A stretch of 64,000 nt of DNA from Pedococcus cremeus (lineage in GTDB: Bacteria > Actinomycetota > Actinomycetes > Actinomycetales > Dermatophilaceae). Location: positions 124,001-188,000 of the forward strand of contig NZ_FOHB01000006.1 in NCBI RefSeq assembly GCF_900111375.1. Reading direction: 5' to 3'. The notes beneath the pieces were generated by a model that had not been told where the DNA came from, searched no databases, and saw nothing but the letters and a program-made list of their open reading frames with translations. A program made the translations under genes and the position numbers. Position 1 is the stretch's first letter; every line of letters starts with the position of its first letter. Shown here piece by piece: positions 52,225-61,393 of this stretch.

Positions 52225-55200
52225 GGCCGGTCGCTGTGGCTCTCGACGGGAAGCGGCCCTGGACCGCGCCGCCGGCACCGCGAACGCGGCTGCCACCGCG
52301 AGCAGGCACAGCCACTGCGTGAGCCGAGACCCTGCGGCATACCCGGCATACCCCCACGGGTCCCACGAGAGGCGCACCACGGCTGCGAGGTAGAGCGCTC
52401 CTGCCAGCCATGGCAGGGCTCGGCGAAGTGGCGCCGCGGCACGGGCCCCGACCCAGAGCGCTGCACCGGCAGCCGCGGCGGCCGCACCCGCCCAGCCGCC
52501 GACCAGGAGGAGGACAGCGAGGCCGACCACGGGGAGGACACCGGCAGTGCTCGGACTGGTTCCGCACGGGGCGCCTGCCCTCGGCAGCTCAGCCGTTCGG
52601 CGCCGGCGCGACGGCTTCGTCAGGGCTCCGGCCACGAGCGCCAGGGCGGCCAGCATCCCGACCCCCAGTCCCGCCCGCATCCACCGGTCAGGGGTGTAGA
52701 CGAGGTCCACCCGGGCTCGCGGGCCGGCGGGAACGACGTAGCCCTGCTGCCAACCGTCCACGGTGACCTTCCGCAGGACGCGACCACCGGAGGTCGCGCG
52801 CCAGCCCGGGTTGGCGTTCTCGTGGACCGTGACCACGGTGTCCTCGCTCCGTTCCCCCACCACCAGCGACCGGTGTGTCGCCTCCCAGCGACCGACATCC
52901 ACGGCGACGGGCGCCGAGGTGACCGTCGTCGTGCCCGGAGCCGTGAAGGTGACCGCCGTGGCGGACCAGAGGCTGTTGGGCGCCACGCGAGCACGGTGGG
53001 TCCCCGAACCGAGGACGAGGTCGTCCACTCCCCCGCAGACTCGAAGGCGGATCGGGACCATGCGCCGGAGGTCGTCGACGGTGGCGGAGAAGGCGGTTCG
53101 CACCTGGCGGCCGTCGAGGTCCACCGTCGGCCCCGTGCCGCAGGACCCGTGCACCCGCCGGGCCCGCGCGGCAGCGAGGTCCGCAGCCTTCGCGACGTGG
53201 TGCACCCCCGGGATGAGCACCTCGCTGACACCCATACCGAGGTGGTCGAGCCGGGCCGCGGCCGGGTCGAAGCTCGACGCCAGCGAGGGCGCCCGCAGGT
53301 GCAGGGTCACCCTGTCCGTCTTCAAACGAGCGAACTCGACCCGTCCGTCCGGGGCCACCGACACGAGTCGGTTCCCGTGCGGCGTGACGATGGCGACCTC
53401 GGTCGGCGGGGTGGCCGCCGCAGCGCCGTCCAGCCGCAGGGTCAGTGAGGTGAGCGTGCGCCGACCCGACCACCGGACCGTGAGCGACGGGTCGGAGTCC
53501 AGCGGGTCGGCGATCCACGTCGTGCCGAGATCACCGTCGACGGCCGACGCCGCACTGCCGGCAGGATCCGGTACCGCTGTCGAGGAGGCGGTCGCCGTCG
53601 TGGGGTTGCCGACTCTCTCGGCGATGGCGCGGTCGAGGGCCGGGCCGGGCACGGCCGCTGCAGTGACACCAAGGGTGTACGCCTGACGATGCGCCAGCGA
53701 GAACGTGCGGTCCAGGCCCGCGGCGTCCTCGCCCGGCGTGGACTGCCCGGTGACGCACCGGGAGGGACCGCCGTCGAAGGCGCACGCGTCACGTCGCCCC
53801 GACGTCGTGAAGGCGATGGCGCTCGGCGCGCTGTCGGACGCAGAGGGTGGCACCACGAGGGTTCGGGTGACCCGCACCCCCGGCACCGTCAGCTCGGCGA
53901 TCCCGACGGGCCTGCTCTCCGGAGCCCCCGAGACCCGTGCGCCGAGCTCGACCCGCAGCTTCGTCGCCGCGGCCACCGGGGAGCGCAACGCGGTCTCGTC
54001 GAGCCCCTTCAGCTGAGTGGTGGCCCGCCTGCCTCCTGCGATGACGGTGACCTGGCGCAGGCCCGAGCCGGGCGTCAGCGTGATCCGCAAGCCGTCCACC
54101 GGGACCCGTCGACCGAAGTCGATGTCCAGCCACTGCCCACGGGGGCCACGACCCGGCGCAGGACGCCATGCAGTGCCGACGGTCCCATCGACCGCGGAGA
54201 AGGGCATCGCCGCCTGGTCGACGCCCGAGGTGTTGTCGGCGTCGGCCGCGGAGGATGACGCCGTCACGGATCGGATGCCGCGCAGCTCGGCCACGACCTC
54301 CCTGCTGCCCGCCCCTGCGTCGTAGTCGCGCTGGGGCTTCGACAGACGTAGGGGGTCGGCTGCGGTGAGCGTCGCCGAGGAGGGAGTTGGCCCGCCCGCG
54401 AAGTTGGTCTCCCGGCGGCGCGGCGAGTCGGTGAGGATCCCACCGTCAGCGTCTCCGCCGGTGATGCTGGCCGCGTCCGGGGCCAAGCCCACCGTGCCGA
54501 GAGCCAGAAGTGACTCGGCACCGCCCTGGATGGTCATGACGCTCGACTGCGGCGTCGCGGAGACCACGTCGCCCGCGTCGTGGACCTCGAAGATCTCGAC
54601 CGCCGGGTAGCCGACCTTCAGGAACTGGTCGTAGGCGAGTGTCACGCTGCCGCGCGAGCCCACGGTGGGGCCGAAGGTGGCGACTCTCGAGACCTCGGCT
54701 GTCGACGCGAGGCTCTGGTGCACCCGCACCGGGTTGGTCGCGCCGACCGACCCGTAGTCGAGGTCGTTGCGGACCACGAGGTAACGGACACCGCCACGCC
54801 GCAGCGCCTCAGCGAGGCCCGGGCCACCGCGACCAGCCGCCACCTCCCGCTCGATGCTGTCGAGCCAGCGGGTGTGCCCGGTGCCGGTCAGCGGAATGGC
54901 GTTGCGGACGTCCCACGGGGTGCGCGCCAGGGCTTGGAGCGGCTCGTCGTTGGTCGTGCCCCAGTCGTAGACCCCGAACCGGGACCCGGGCAGGAGGAGC
55001 GCCCGCCCCGTGCCGTTCGCCCGGGCCAGCCACTGCGCGGTCTGCTCCCAGTAGCCGGGCAGCGCGGTGAAGGACCGCGGAGGGGCGACGTTCATCGTCA
55101 CCATCGGGGCAGCCGAGCCGATCACGGCGAAGGCGGCGGCCGCCACGACCAGGACCCGGTTGGCCCGTGCCTCGACCCGGTTGCGTCCCGTGCCCAGCTG

Positions 55201-56421
55201 CTCGGTGAGGAACGCCAGCCCGAGCACCAGGGGCAGGCGCACGACCACGTCGAACTTGTGGACGTTGCGCAGGGGCGCGAGCGGGCCGTCGAGCGCCGCG
55301 CGCAGGGCCTCGGACCCGAAACCGTCCACGGCCGCCACGTGACCCAGCGTGAGCATCACGGTCCCGACACCGAGGGTGACCAGGAGCCAGGTCCGCTCCG
55401 GCATGCCGCGACGCGCCAGGCCGACCAGCCCCAGGGCCGCCAACAGCCCGGTCAGCACGACCAGCACGCCGGACGTCAGCAGCAGGAGCCCCGCGGTGGA
55501 ACCCGACGCCGACAGGTAGGCGATCCAGTCATGGGTCCCGCGCAGCACCTCGACCAGGCTCGTGGTGCTGGTGGTGATGGAGGCCGACTCGATGTAGTCG
55601 AGGAAGGGAGGGCTGTACCTCCCCAGCAGGAACAGCGGCACCAGCCACCAGAGACAGGCCAGCACGAGCCCCAACCCCCACCAGGCGGCGAGGCGCAGGA
55701 GACCACGGTCCCAGCGCCGCGTCAGGAACCACACCACCGCCGGCAGGAGGGCAGCGGCGTCCAGCGCCGCGTTGACACCGCCCATCGCCAGCACGGCCAG
55801 GGCGGACCGCAGTGCCGCGTGGCGCGGCGAGTACCCGGGGTCACCCGTCCGCACGAGGGGCACCAGCACCCACGCCGACAAGGCCATCGGCCAGGCCTCG
55901 GCCGACACCGGCCCCAGCACCGTCAGGACGTGCGGTGAGAGCGCGAACGCGAGACCGGCCAAGAGCTGTGAGGGACCTGAGCCCACCCCGAGACGTCGAG
56001 CCAGTGCCACGACGCCGGTGTAGGCGGTGCACAGCACCAGAGCCCACCACAACCTCTGGACCACCCACTCGGGGACGTCCAGGGCGCGGCCGGCGACGAA
56101 GAAGGGCCCCATCGGGAACAGGTATCCGTAGGCCTGGTTCTGCAGCTGGCCGGAGGCGCCGAGCGGGTCCCAGAGATGCAGCCCGCGCGCCAGGAAACGC
56201 AGTGGGTCGACGACCAGGTCGAGCTTGGTGTCGGAGACGACCGAGCCGGCGGACTGGCTGAGGGCGAACGCCGTGAGCAGTGCGCACACCACGGCATGGC
56301 GCACCCGCCACACGAAGGACATCGGCTCGAGTCCGGGGGCAGCGTCGTCTCGGGGCCCGGTGCCCCGGGAGTCGGGTGCGCCGACCGGCGCCGCGGCCGT
56401 CCGCTCGTCCACGGAGATCAC
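52222..56421 (-). CDS. aftD: AftD-like alpha-(1->3)-arabinofuranosyltransferase (DUF3367)
   Basis: 1399 aa from GTG 56421, directly after the upstream methyltransferase stop. AftD adds arabinofuranose from decaprenyl-phospho-arabinose to mycobacterial arabinan. The GT-C part opens with SVVSDTKLDLVVDPLRFLAR (Asp 64 and Asp 68 are the expected catalytic/metal acids) and NQAYGYLFPMGPFF. It is followed by membrane segments to residue ~480 and a large outer part. Two galactose-binding/discoidin-like (CBM) repeats are seen: AVDGTVGTAWRPAPG near 744 and AVDGDLGTTWIADPL near 960. Three to four membrane segments close the protein. Length and order match the family. Confidence 0.88.
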   Translation of the reverse strand: MISVDERTAAAPVGAPDSRGTGPRDDAAPGLEPMSFVWRVRHAVVCALLTAFALSQSAGSVVSDTKLDLVVDPLRFLARGLHLWDPLGASGQLQNQAYGYLFPMGPFFVAGRALDVPEWVVQRLWWALVLCTAYTGVVALARRLGVGSGPSQLLAGLAFALSPHVLTVLGPVSAEAWPMALSAWVLVPLVRTGDPGYSPRHAALRSALAVLAMGGVNAALDAAALLPAVVWFLTRRWDRGLLRLAAWWGLGLVLACLWWLVPLFLLGRYSPPFLDYIESASITTSTTSLVEVLRGTHDWIAYLSASGSTAGLLLLTSGVLVVLTGLLAALGLVGLARRGMPERTWLLVTLGVGTVMLTLGHVAAVDGFGSEALRAALDGPLAPLRNVHKFDVVVRLPLVLGLAFLTEQLGTGRNRVEARANRVLVVAAAAFAVIGSAAPMVTMNVAPPRSFTALPGYWEQTAQWLARANGTGRALLLPGSRFGVYDWGTTNDEPLQALARTPWDVRNAIPLTGTGHTRWLDSIEREVAAGRGGPGLAEALRRGGVRYLVVRNDLDYGSVGATNPVRVHQSLASTAEVSRVATFGPTVGSRGSVTLAYDQFLKVGYPAVEIFEVHDAGDVVSATPQSSVMTIQGGAESLLALGTVGLAPDAASITGGDADGGILTDSPRRRETNFAGGPTPSSATLTAADPLRLSKPQRDYDAGAGSREVVAELRGIRSVTASSSAADADNTSGVDQAAMPFSAVDGTVGTAWRPAPGRGPRGQWLDIDFGRRVPVDGLRITLTPGSGLRQVTVIAGGRRATTQLKGLDETALRSPVAAATKLRVELGARVSGAPESRPVGIAELTVPGVRVTRTLVVPPSASDSAPSAIAFTTSGRRDACAFDGGPSRCVTGQSTPGEDAAGLDRTFSLAHRQAYTLGVTAAAVPGPALDRAIAERVGNPTTATASSTAVPDPAGSAASAVDGDLGTTWIADPLDSDPSLTVRWSGRRTLTSLTLRLDGAAAATPPTEVAIVTPHGNRLVSVAPDGRVEFARLKTDRVTLHLRAPSLASSFDPAAARLDHLGMGVSEVLIPGVHHVAKAADLAAARARRVHGSCGTGPTVDLDGRQVRTAFSATVDDLRRMVPIRLRVCGGVDDLVLGSGTHRARVAPNSLWSATAVTFTAPGTTTVTSAPVAVDVGRWEATHRSLVVGERSEDTVVTVHENANPGWRATSGGRVLRKVTVDGWQQGYVVPAGPRARVDLVYTPDRWMRAGLGVGMLAALALVAGALTKPSRRRRTAELPRAGAPCGTSPSTAGVLPVVGLAVLLLVGGWAGAAAAAAGAALWVGARAAAPLRRALPWLAGALYLAAVVRLSWDPWGYAGYAAGSRLTQWLCLLAVAAAFAVPAARSRAASRREPQRPA

Positions 56422-56422
56422 G

Positions 56423-57178
56423 TCAACGGACCCGCAGCACGAGGACCATGTTCCACACCGCGCACTCGCGCAGCCCGGGGACCCGGGCGACCCAGTGGGC
56501 CCACCGCGGGTGGTAGCGCGGGAACGCGGCGACCAGGTCCACCCGGGGCGTCGCGCGGACCCAGCCGAGCATGGGTCCGGCGTGGGTGGCGAACAGTGAC
56601 CGGCCGAAGTCGTTCTTGGGCCGGCGCCCGGTGCGCCGCGTGTAGCGCTCGGCGGCCCAGGTGCCTCCGAGGAAGTGCCAGGGCGACGTCTCGTGGCCAC
56701 CCCAGGGCGAGAACCAGGTCGTCCACGACAGGAACACGATGCCGCCGCTGCGGGTGATCCGGACCATCTCCTCCGCCATGGCGACGGGGTCGGGAACGTG
56801 CTCGAGGACGTTGCTGGAGTAGGCGATGTCCACCGCGTCGTCGACAAAGGGGAGCTGCAGACCACTCCCCATCACGGTGTTGGATCCCGGGCTCCCCGCT
56901 GCGCTGAGCTCACCGGCATCGGCGTCCAGTGCGGCATACCGGGCCCCCGCCGCGGCAAAGGCGTCGGCGAAGTAGCCCGGTCCCCCGCCCACGTCCAGGA
57001 CCGAGGCGCCGCCGAGGTCCGTGAACCGGGCGAGCTCGCGCACCGAGTCACGTGCCAGCAGGCCGTAGAAGACGTCCGGCCGGGTCTGCTCGAGGCGGAA
57101 GGCCCGGAAGAGCTGGACCGAGCGTCGCAGTGAGCCCGAGGGAGCCAGGCGGGCCGATGCCGCCAGGGATGCGTTCAC
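56423..57178 (-). CDS. class I SAM-dependent methyltransferase
   Basis: 251 aa from GTG 57178, preceded by GGAGAAGAAG. Motif I is SVLDVGGGPGYFADAFAAAG near residue 58; acidic motif YAALDADAGEL; FVDDAVDIAYSSNVLEHVPD near 112; and RSGGIVFLSWTTWFSPWGGH. The Trp-rich segment WTTWFSPWGGHETSPWHFLG is like methyltransferases found next to AftD in mycobacteria and corynebacteria. The AftD-like gene begins 1 base after its stop, so the two are coupled. Confidence 0.87.
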   Translation of the reverse strand: MNASLAASARLAPSGSLRRSVQLFRAFRLEQTRPDVFYGLLARDSVRELARFTDLGGASVLDVGGGPGYFADAFAAAGARYAALDADAGELSAAGSPGSNTVMGSGLQLPFVDDAVDIAYSSNVLEHVPDPVAMAEEMVRITRSGGIVFLSWTTWFSPWGGHETSPWHFLGGTWAAERYTRRTGRRPKNDFGRSLFATHAGPMLGWVRATPRVDLVAAFPRYHPRWAHWVARVPGLRECAVWNMVLVLRVR

Positions 57179-57264
57179 TGCGTGGTCTTCTTCTCCGTTG
57201 ACGAGCGTCGTGCTACCGGCAGGTACGATAACCGACGCCGCCATGACGAAGGGGTCACTACAGG

Positions 57265-58428
57265 GTGAGACACCGCACCACACCGGCACGTCCGCACGTG
57301 CTGCTCCTGAACTGGCGCGACACCGGCCACCCCGATGGGGGTGGGTCGGAGGTCTACCTCGAACACGTCGCCGACGGCTTGGCCGCGCTCGGTCGCGACG
57401 TCACCCTCCTGACGGCCCGGTATGCCGGGTCGGCGGCCCACGAGGTGCGGCCCAGTGGCGTGCGCGTGGTCCGGGTGGGTGGACGCCTCGGCGTCTACCC
57501 GCTGGCTGCCCTGACGGTGCTGCTGCGACGGATCCCCCGGCCCGACGTCGTCATCGAGACCCAGAACGGGATGCCCTACCTCGCCGCCCTCTGGGCCCGC
57601 AGGACGCCGCACGCCGTGCTGGTCCACCACGTGCACCGGGAGCAGTGGCCCGTCGTCTTCCCTCCCCGCGTGGCCAGGGCGGGCTGGTGGATCGAGTCGC
57701 GGTTGGCGCCCAGCGTGAACCGTCACCGGCCCTACGTCACCGTCTCCGAGCTCAGCAGGGCGGAGCTGGTCGACCTCGGGGTCCGGGCCGACCAGATCAG
57801 AGTGGTCCACAACGGGGTGCTTCCCCCGCCGGCACAGGACGTCGGGCGCACGCTCCATCCCCAGCTGCTGGTCCTCGGCCGGCTGGTCCCGCACAAGCGG
57901 GTCGAGATCGCCCTGTCCGTGGTCGAGCGGCTGCGACCGGAGTTCCCCGGCCTGCGCCTGGTCGTCGCCGGCCGCGGCTGGTGGGAGGACGAGCTGCGAC
58001 GCGAGGTCGACGAGCGCGGGCTGGCCGAGGCCGTCGACCTGCGGGGCTTCGTCTCGGACGAGGAGCGCCACCGCCTGTACGCCAGCAGCTGGGTGTCGCT
58101 CGTGCCCTCCCTCAAGGAGGGCTGGGGACTGGTCGTCGTCGAGGCCGGGCTCCACGAGACGCCCAGCGTGGCGTTCGACGGTGCGGGCGGGGTCACCGAG
58201 TCGATCATCGACGGCACCACCGGGCTGCTGGCTCGCCGTGACGACGTCGACCACTTCGTGGCGCTGACGCGAGAGCTTCTCCTCGACGAGGGCAGGCGCA
58301 CGGACATGGGGCTCAAGGCGGCAGCCTTCGCCAGCCAGTTCACCTGGCCCGAAACGGTGGCGGGCTTCGACGCCCTCGTGACCGAGCTGCTGGCACAACC
58401 CCGTGCAGGACGCGGACGGAGCCGCTGA
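57265..58428 (+). CDS. glycosyltransferase family 4 protein
   Basis: 387 aa, GTG 57265. GT-B fold with the N-terminal Gly-rich loop GHPDGGGSEVYLEHVADGL and the C-terminal donor site LVLGRLVPHKRVEIAL, VVAGRGWWEDELR, and the EX7E motif in LKEGWGLVVVEAG (EGWGLVVVE). It is cytosolic, retaining and uses a nucleotide sugar. It is divergent from the methyltransferase/AftD-like pair with an 86-base gap, and likely builds the lipid-linked part of the same envelope glycan. The sugar donor is unknown. Confidence 0.9.
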   Translation: MRHRTTPARPHVLLLNWRDTGHPDGGGSEVYLEHVADGLAALGRDVTLLTARYAGSAAHEVRPSGVRVVRVGGRLGVYPLAALTVLLRRIPRPDVVIETQNGMPYLAALWARRTPHAVLVHHVHREQWPVVFPPRVARAGWWIESRLAPSVNRHRPYVTVSELSRAELVDLGVRADQIRVVHNGVLPPPAQDVGRTLHPQLLVLGRLVPHKRVEIALSVVERLRPEFPGLRLVVAGRGWWEDELRREVDERGLAEAVDLRGFVSDEERHRLYASSWVSLVPSLKEGWGLVVVEAGLHETPSVAFDGAGGVTESIIDGTTGLLARRDDVDHFVALTRELLLDEGRRTDMGLKAAAFASQFTWPETVAGFDALVTELLAQPRAGRGRSR

Positions 58429-58504
58429 CACAGCGACGAGGAAACGGGTTCCGCGACCGGTGCCCGGGCCGTCAGCACTCGCCGCGGCCCTCACCCCGGG
58501 TGGG

Positions 58505-58636
58505 TCAGGGGTTGCTGCCGTAGTCGTACAGCGGAGCCTGGCTCTGGCGAACGGGGGGCTGGGCAGCCTGGTACACGCCATAGCTGGCGCCGAGACCGAG
58601 CAGCGCCGAGACGATGGCCGTGACAGCGATGCGCAT
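58505..58636 (-). CDS. DUF2613-like micro-protein
   Basis: 43 aa from ATG 58636 (MRIAVTAIVSALLGLGASYG), a single N-terminal membrane segment or uncleaved signal followed by QAAQPPVRQSQAPLYDYGSN. Small DUF2613 proteins of this shape lie beside AftD in mycobacteria; here it lies near the AftD-like gene, downstream of the 600-aa membrane protein gene on the same strand. The role is unknown. The frame is open upstream to 58690 but the added residues look non-coding. Confidence 0.7.
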   Translation of the reverse strand: MRIAVTAIVSALLGLGASYGVYQAAQPPVRQSQAPLYDYGSNP

Positions 58637-58696
58637 GCTGCTCGTGTACCTCCATGGACGCGGGTGACCGGGCCCCGCCTGGGGCCCCATCCGATG

Positions 58697-60499
58697 CTAC
58701 TGCACGGTATCAGCGTTGCATCGGCTGTCGGGACGCTTTGGCGCGCCCCCGGTCGCCCGCCCCCAGTCCCCCGCCACGAGGACCACGACCACGACCACGG
58801 CGAGCAGGTCGCCCCACAGCACCACGAGCCATGGTGGCTGCCAGCGTCGGGCGGGGTCGGCGGCAGCGACGGGATCGACCACGGGCACCTCGTACAGGCG
58901 AAGCCGGGACCCGGCATACCGTTCGACGGTGCCGGCGGGCGGCGCCGCCCCGTCGACGTCCACGACGACCCAGCGCACGCCGAGCTGCCCGAGGCGGGAC
59001 GTCGGCGAACCACTCCGGAGCGCGGCGGCGACCTCCGTCGCCAAGCGGTCCTCGCCGGGGACCCGCACGACCGCCCCGCTCGGCTGGCGCACCACGAGGT
59101 CGGAGGACGACACGGTCACGGCACTGAGGAAGCGGGGCAGCGGCTGCAGGCTCGACCGATGGCCGTTCCACGGAAAGCGCCGGTACGCCTCGAACGGCAG
59201 CACCGCCACGGCGCCGTCAGCAGCATCCACCATGCGAGCCACGGCGGCATAGTCGGCGGGGTACTGCGTGGGGACGAGCCGCCCTGACACCCCCCAGCCG
59301 GCGGCCGGAAGGGCAGCCACCGGCAGGAGGCCCACCAGCACCACCAGGACGCGCCCGGGGCGGGCGACGGTCGACGCCAGGGCCTCGATCGCCAGACCGA
59401 GCCCGACACTCGTCGCCAGCACCCACGGCGCCACCTGCCGGGAACCGTCGCGAAGCAGGCCTCCGCCGGGCAGACCGGCCATGGCGTCGGCCACCAGCGG
59501 CACAGCCGTGGCGGTCGCCACGAGCAGGCCGAGTCCCCCCACGACGGTGACGGCGGCGGCACCCGGTGTCCTTCGCCGCAGGCCCAGCACCAGCCCTGCC
59601 AGTGAGATCAGCAACAGCGCAGCGGCCATCAGCGAACCCACGACCGTGAGTCGACCGGGGGGCACGACCTGCCCGTTCCAGACGCCTCCGCCGGTCAGGA
59701 GGCTGAACAGCACGCCGAAGGCCGTGTCCGCGTGGGGGGTGAAGACGGTCGCCCCCAGGGGATCCCCCACCGTGCCGCCCGGTCGAGCCACGGCGGGGAC
59801 GGCCCACGGCAGCGCCGTCGCCACCAGGAGCAGGGCGAGCAGGACGGCGCGACGGCCGAGGGCGCGCGCCCGCCCGCCGGAACCCGCTTCTTCTGCCGCA
59901 CCGGTCCGGGACACCGCACCGGTCACGTACGCCGGCACCGCTCCGAGCACCACCAGCAGCCATGCGGGCGCTCCACCGAGCGACCCGAGCACGATGGCTG
60001 CGCTCGCGGCGCGACCGCTCGACGTGGGCTGGAGGCCGAGCCGCCAGCACCCCCGGACGACCCACGGGAGCGCGGCGTAGCCGGCCAGCACCGCCCACTG
60101 CCCGATGGCCAGTCGCTCGGCCACGAATGGGTTCCAGACGTAGGCCAGCGCCACGGCGGCGGCTGCGAGCGGCCGCAGGGGCACCACCCGCGCGGCGCCG
60201 GCACCGGCCGCCACGAGCAGGGCCAGCAGGACCAGCTTCTGGACGAGCTGGCCGGGGAGCACACTGCCGGCCAGGGCCACCACGAGGTCGCTGGGCACCG
60301 CGCGGGGCGCAGCCGCCCCGATGCCGAGCAGCGACGCGTTCAGGGGCAGCTTGGGGACGAACACCATGTCGCCGACCAGCACGAACCCCGGCAGCAGTGC
60401 TGGACCGAGGACGACCACAGCGGCGACGAGCGACGTGCCCCACGTCGGCAGCGCTCGCACCAGCGCGCTCCGGCTCCGGCGCGCCGGTTGTCCATTCAT
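58697..60499 (-). CDS. polytopic membrane protein, GT-C-like, unknown function
   Basis: 600 aa from ATG 60499 (MNGQPARRSRSALVRALPTW). It has about eleven membrane segments, an outer loop with Asp after the first (LVGDMVFVPKLPLN), and an outer segment VAVLPFEAYRRFPWNGHRSS followed by LGQLGVRWVVVDVDG. That last pair mirrors the AftD-like protein (ALLLPGSRFGVYDWGTTND and LRRGGVRYLVVRNDLD), suggesting common descent or the same glycan partner. It ends in one membrane segment and a short basic tail. No named family. It is divergent from ubiA across only 36 bases. Confidence 0.65.
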   Translation of the reverse strand: MNGQPARRSRSALVRALPTWGTSLVAAVVVLGPALLPGFVLVGDMVFVPKLPLNASLLGIGAAAPRAVPSDLVVALAGSVLPGQLVQKLVLLALLVAAGAGAARVVPLRPLAAAAVALAYVWNPFVAERLAIGQWAVLAGYAALPWVVRGCWRLGLQPTSSGRAASAAIVLGSLGGAPAWLLVVLGAVPAYVTGAVSRTGAAEEAGSGGRARALGRRAVLLALLLVATALPWAVPAVARPGGTVGDPLGATVFTPHADTAFGVLFSLLTGGGVWNGQVVPPGRLTVVGSLMAAALLLISLAGLVLGLRRRTPGAAAVTVVGGLGLLVATATAVPLVADAMAGLPGGGLLRDGSRQVAPWVLATSVGLGLAIEALASTVARPGRVLVVLVGLLPVAALPAAGWGVSGRLVPTQYPADYAAVARMVDAADGAVAVLPFEAYRRFPWNGHRSSLQPLPRFLSAVTVSSSDLVVRQPSGAVVRVPGEDRLATEVAAALRSGSPTSRLGQLGVRWVVVDVDGAAPPAGTVERYAGSRLRLYEVPVVDPVAAADPARRWQPPWLVVLWGDLLAVVVVVVLVAGDWGRATGGAPKRPDSRCNADTVQ

Positions 60500-60535
60500 C
60501 GATCGGACCCTAGACCAGACCGCTAGTCTGACGCC
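60500..60535. promoter_or_regulatory. 36-base divergent promoter region, both genes apparently leaderless
   Basis: TAGTCT (60524-60529) lies 6 bases before ubiA GTG 60536. On the other strand TAGGGT (60512-60507) lies 7 bases before ATG 60499. Neither gene has a Shine-Dalgarno. CAGAC-cgcta-GTCTG (60516-60530) is an inverted repeat between them. This is the arrangement expected of divergent leaderless transcripts; -35 matches are poor. Confidence 0.5.
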
Positions 60536-61393
60536 GTGATTCGGGGCGTGCTCTCTCTGCTGCGCCCAAAACAGTGGGTGAAGAACGTCCTCGTCGCGGC
60601 GGCCCCGCTCGCGGCGGGAACGCTGTTGCATGCCGATGTCGCCCTCGACACCCTCCGCGCCTTCGTCGTCTTCTGCCTCGCCAGCAGCGCGACGTACTGC
60701 TTCAACGACGTGCTCGACGCCGAGGCCGACGCGCGGCACCCCACCAAGTGCCGCCGCCCGGTGGCGTCCGGGGTGGTGAGCCGCCCCGTGGCCCTGGGGC
60801 TGTCGGTGGTGCTCGCAGGTGGTGCCCTCGCGCTCGCGGGACCGCTGTCGTTCGCCCTCGTGGTGGCGGGCTACCTGGTCGTCAACATCGCCTACAGCGC
60901 CTGGCTCAAGCACCGGCCCGTCATCGAGCTGGGCCTCGTCTCGAGCGGGTTCCTGTTGCGCGCCGTGGGCGGCGGCCTCGCCACGAACCTGCCGCTCTCG
61001 CAGTGGTTCCTCATCGTCACCGCGTTCGGCTCGCTGTTCATGGTCACGGGCAAGCGGCTGTCCGAGCTGACCGCCGCCGAGCACGCCGGGTCGGTCGTCC
61101 GGCGCAGCCTCACGTACTACCCGCTCTCGTACCTCCGGATGATCCTGGGCATCACCGCGGGCGTCGCCATCACCGCCTACTGCCTGTGGGCCTTCGAGGT
61201 GGGTGCGGCCCATCCGCGGGGCGTCTGGACGGCGATCAGCATCGCGCCCTTCGTGCTGGCCATCATGCGCTACGCCCTCGACACCGACCTCGGTCGTGTC
61301 GAGGAGCCCGAGCAGGTCCTCCTGCGCGACCCCACGCTCCAGGTCCTCGGTGTGCTGTGGCTCGTGACCTTCGCTGTGGGCGTGACGCCGTGA
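60536..61393 (+). CDS. ubiA: decaprenyl-phosphate phosphoribosyltransferase, UbiA family
   Basis: 285 aa, GTG 60536. In mycobacteria this enzyme attaches phosphoribose from PRPP to decaprenyl phosphate, the first step to decaprenyl-phospho-arabinose. The first Asp-rich motif NDVLDAEADARHPTKCRRPV (near residue 53) includes the HPTK variant of this subfamily. The second is partly seen in YSAWLKHRPVIELGLVSSGF. About eight to nine membrane segments. The dprE1 and dprE2 genes follow immediately, which strongly supports the assignment. The separate phosphatase gene of mycobacteria is not seen here. Confidence 0.92.
   Translation: MIRGVLSLLRPKQWVKNVLVAAAPLAAGTLLHADVALDTLRAFVVFCLASSATYCFNDVLDAEADARHPTKCRRPVASGVVSRPVALGLSVVLAGGALALAGPLSFALVVAGYLVVNIAYSAWLKHRPVIELGLVSSGFLLRAVGGGLATNLPLSQWFLIVTAFGSLFMVTGKRLSELTAAEHAGSVVRRSLTYYPLSYLRMILGITAGVAITAYCLWAFEVGAAHPRGVWTAISIAPFVLAIMRYALDTDLGRVEEPEQVLLRDPTLQVLGVLWLVTFAVGVTP

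Noticed and set aside
58637-58690. Longer start for the DUF2613-like protein (61 aa)
   Set aside because: The extra 18 residues (starting MGPQAGPGHPRPWRY) precede a typical N-terminal membrane segment and look like untranslated leader.
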